NCBI GenBank assembly: GCA_005789645.1 | Contig: SXXH01000154.1 | Span: 1-41,140, forward strand | DNA from: Planctomycetia bacterium | Lineage (GTDB): Bacteria > Planctomycetota > UBA1135 > GCA-002686595 | Direction: 5' to 3' | DNA: 41,140 bases | Part shown: piece after piece, positions 40,229 to 41,140 of the stretch | Layout: every line of letters starts with the position of its first letter | Position numbering within the stretch: the first letter of the stretch is position 1 | Translations under genes and position numbers: made by a program | Notes under the pieces: model-generated | Seen by the model: only the letters and a program-made list of their open reading frames with translations | Told to the model about the DNA's origin: nothing | The model's database searches: none

Positions 40229-40231
40229 CAG
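40212..40231. repeat. GTCAAG-N4-CTTGAC palindrome, copy 3 (over nitroreductase stop)
   Basis: Extended perfect 8-bp arms CTGTCAAG (40212-40219) and CTTGACAG (40224-40231), spacer GATG. It includes the nitroreductase TGA stop. It lies in the convergent junction with the aminopeptidase gene, where it could also act as a weak hairpin terminator. Confidence 0.7.
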
Positions 40232-40249
40232 CCTCGGCCGGCGCCCCGG

Positions 40250-41140
40250 TCAGGGCTTCCAGCCGAGCAACTCGTCCAGCGTGCCCGTCGCCACGGCGTG
40301 GTAGCGCGGACGAGCCTTGGCGTAGATCGCGAGCGCCCGCTCCCGCCCGCCAGGACGCTCGAGCAGCGCGGCGTAGAGCGGCTTGAGGAACTTGCGGCGG
40401 CCGACGGAGGCGAGGAAGCGCTCCAACGACTCGTCGGCGCGACCCCAGCCCGCCCGCACGCCCAGACGCAGCCACGCGGCGAGGATCTCGCTGTTGCCCG
40501 AAGCAAGCAACGCGTGGCGCGCCTCGAGCGCCTCGAGCAGCGCGGCGTCGGCGCCCGGCTCGATGGCCTCGAGGAAGCGCAGCCACTGGTGCGTGTTCCA
40601 GCCCGCCGCCTCGACGCGCGTCGCGTCGCGCGCAGCCAGCAGCGCGCGCGCCTCCGCGTCGACGGAGGCGAAGGCGGAACTCGCGGGACGCGGCGCGTCA
40701 TCCGGCAGGCCGACGCCGCGGATCCACAGATCCAGGTCGATGCACGCGAGCTCCTCGGCCGTCAGGAGCCGCGTGCGCAGCCGCTCGAGCAGCACCGCCG
40801 TGGTCGTCGATGTGAAGGCCTGCTCGTCGAACCACTCGCGCAGGAACTGGTCGAAGCGTTCGCGGCCGACGATCTCCTCGAGCCGCATCAGGAACAAGCA
40901 TCCCTTCACGTAGGGCACGCCCGAGAAGCCGTCGTCGGGATGGCGGCCGTCGAGGTCGATGTGCAGCACGGTGTCGCGCGGCGCGAGTTCCTTCAACTCG
41001 CGCTCGAGCTCGCCGCGCGCCAGCGTCCGTTCCATCTGCGCGCGCTCGAGTCCGTAGATCTCCTCCATGATCCGGTGCTCGACGTACACGGTGAAGCCCT
41101 CGTTGAGCCAGACGTCGCCCCAAGGGGCGTTGGTGACGAG
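40250..41140 (-). CDS. M1-family aminopeptidase, C-terminal part (5' end outside window)
   Basis: Leftward frame with no start in the window; 296 residues to the stop at 40250. It begins LVTNAPWGDVWLNEGFTVYVEHRI (shown as VTNAPWGDVWLNEGFT), the region after the HEXXH motif of zinc M1 aminopeptidases. The Glu of WLNEG is the third zinc ligand. The HEXXH itself lies outside. The remainder is the helical C-terminal domain (GVPYVKGCLFLMRLEEIVG, then a repeated-helix region ending ATGTLDELLGWKP). This resembles leukotriene A4 hydrolase/aminopeptidase, not the larger PepN. It is presumably a cytoplasmic or periplasmic peptidase; no signal is visible because the N-terminus is missing. Convergent with the nitroreductase (21 nt). 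Confidence 0.92.
   Translation of the reverse strand, partial: LVTNAPWGDVWLNEGFTVYVEHRIMEEIYGLERAQMERTLARGELERELKELAPRDTVLHIDLDGRHPDDGFSGVPYVKGCLFLMRLEEIVGRERFDQFLREWFDEQAFTSTTTAVLLERLRTRLLTAEELACIDLDLWIRGVGLPDDAPRPASSAFASVDAEARALLAARDATRVEAAGWNTHQWLRFLEAIEPGADAALLEALEARHALLASGNSEILAAWLRLGVRAGWGRADESLERFLASVGRRKFLKPLYAALLERPGGRERALAIYAKARPRYHAVATGTLDELLGWKP

Overview
This is a gene-dense, GC-rich bacterial chromosome segment of about 41 kb. It has no rRNA, no tRNA that I could recognise, no insertion sequence and no CRISPR array. The gene content points to a member of the Planctomycetota. The evidence is a DUF1552 protein next to a cytochrome-like DUF1587/1595/1592/1588/1585 protein, two Hanks-type kinases fused to formylglycine-enzyme-like (SUMF1) domains around a sigma factor, a secreted C-type lectin protein with a planctomycete-style cysteine-rich C-terminal module, and a TMTC-like membrane TPR protein. 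The phylum is inferred from family content only.

Layout, left to right. 1-3761: a chemoreceptor with tandem HAMP units (cut by the left edge), an outer-membrane barrel and a small lipoprotein. 3853-6880: a photolyase divergent from a WYL-domain regulator, with a dense cluster of inverted repeats between them. 6881-7756: a long gene-free gap holding an NsrR-like palindrome and an orphan intrinsic terminator. 7757-10977: a leftward run of SOUL haem-binding protein, an unknown secreted protein and an alpha/beta-hydrolase lipoprotein. 11074-16076: a renalase-like FAD oxidoreductase and DUF2256, then nsrR translationally coupled to a membrane TPR protein, then threonine ammonia-lyase. 16092-17773: a PadR repressor coupled to an unusual permease-prefix/thioredoxin-like/TonB-C-like protein, with two operators over its promoter. 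17832-24577: a kinase-sigma-kinase operon. 24729-26441: an iron-sulfur bacterial cryptochrome/photolyase. 26596-27821: a candidate selenoprotein and a thioredoxin-fold lipoprotein. 27857-29345: a NAGPA-domain lipoprotein and a VOC protein. 29361-33570: an SGNH esterase divergent from an ybbA-ybbP exporter, the same arrangement as E. coli tesA-ybbAP. 33601-38671: the DUF1552/DUF1592 pair and the lectin protein. 38870-41140: an unknown protein, an iodotyrosine-deiodinase-like nitroreductase and the C-terminal part of an M1 aminopeptidase cut by the right edge.

The most striking observation is at 26809-26811. A peroxiredoxin-like (PRXL2/AhpC-TSA_2-like) gene has an in-frame TGA exactly where Cys homologues carry the first Cys of the CxxC motif. 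The frame continues with the family sequence, and a perfect 6-bp stem with a GTGA loop lies 9 nt after the TGA, as in bacterial SECIS elements. This suggests a selenocysteine (UxxC) protein.

Other threads are a dispersed light/UV toolkit (two photolyase families, renalase-like protein, DUF2256, WYL regulator), redox and nitric-oxide sensing, and a recurring palindrome GTCAAG-N4-CTTGAC. That palindrome occurs three times perfectly in the right-hand 5 kb and shapes codon choice inside genes.
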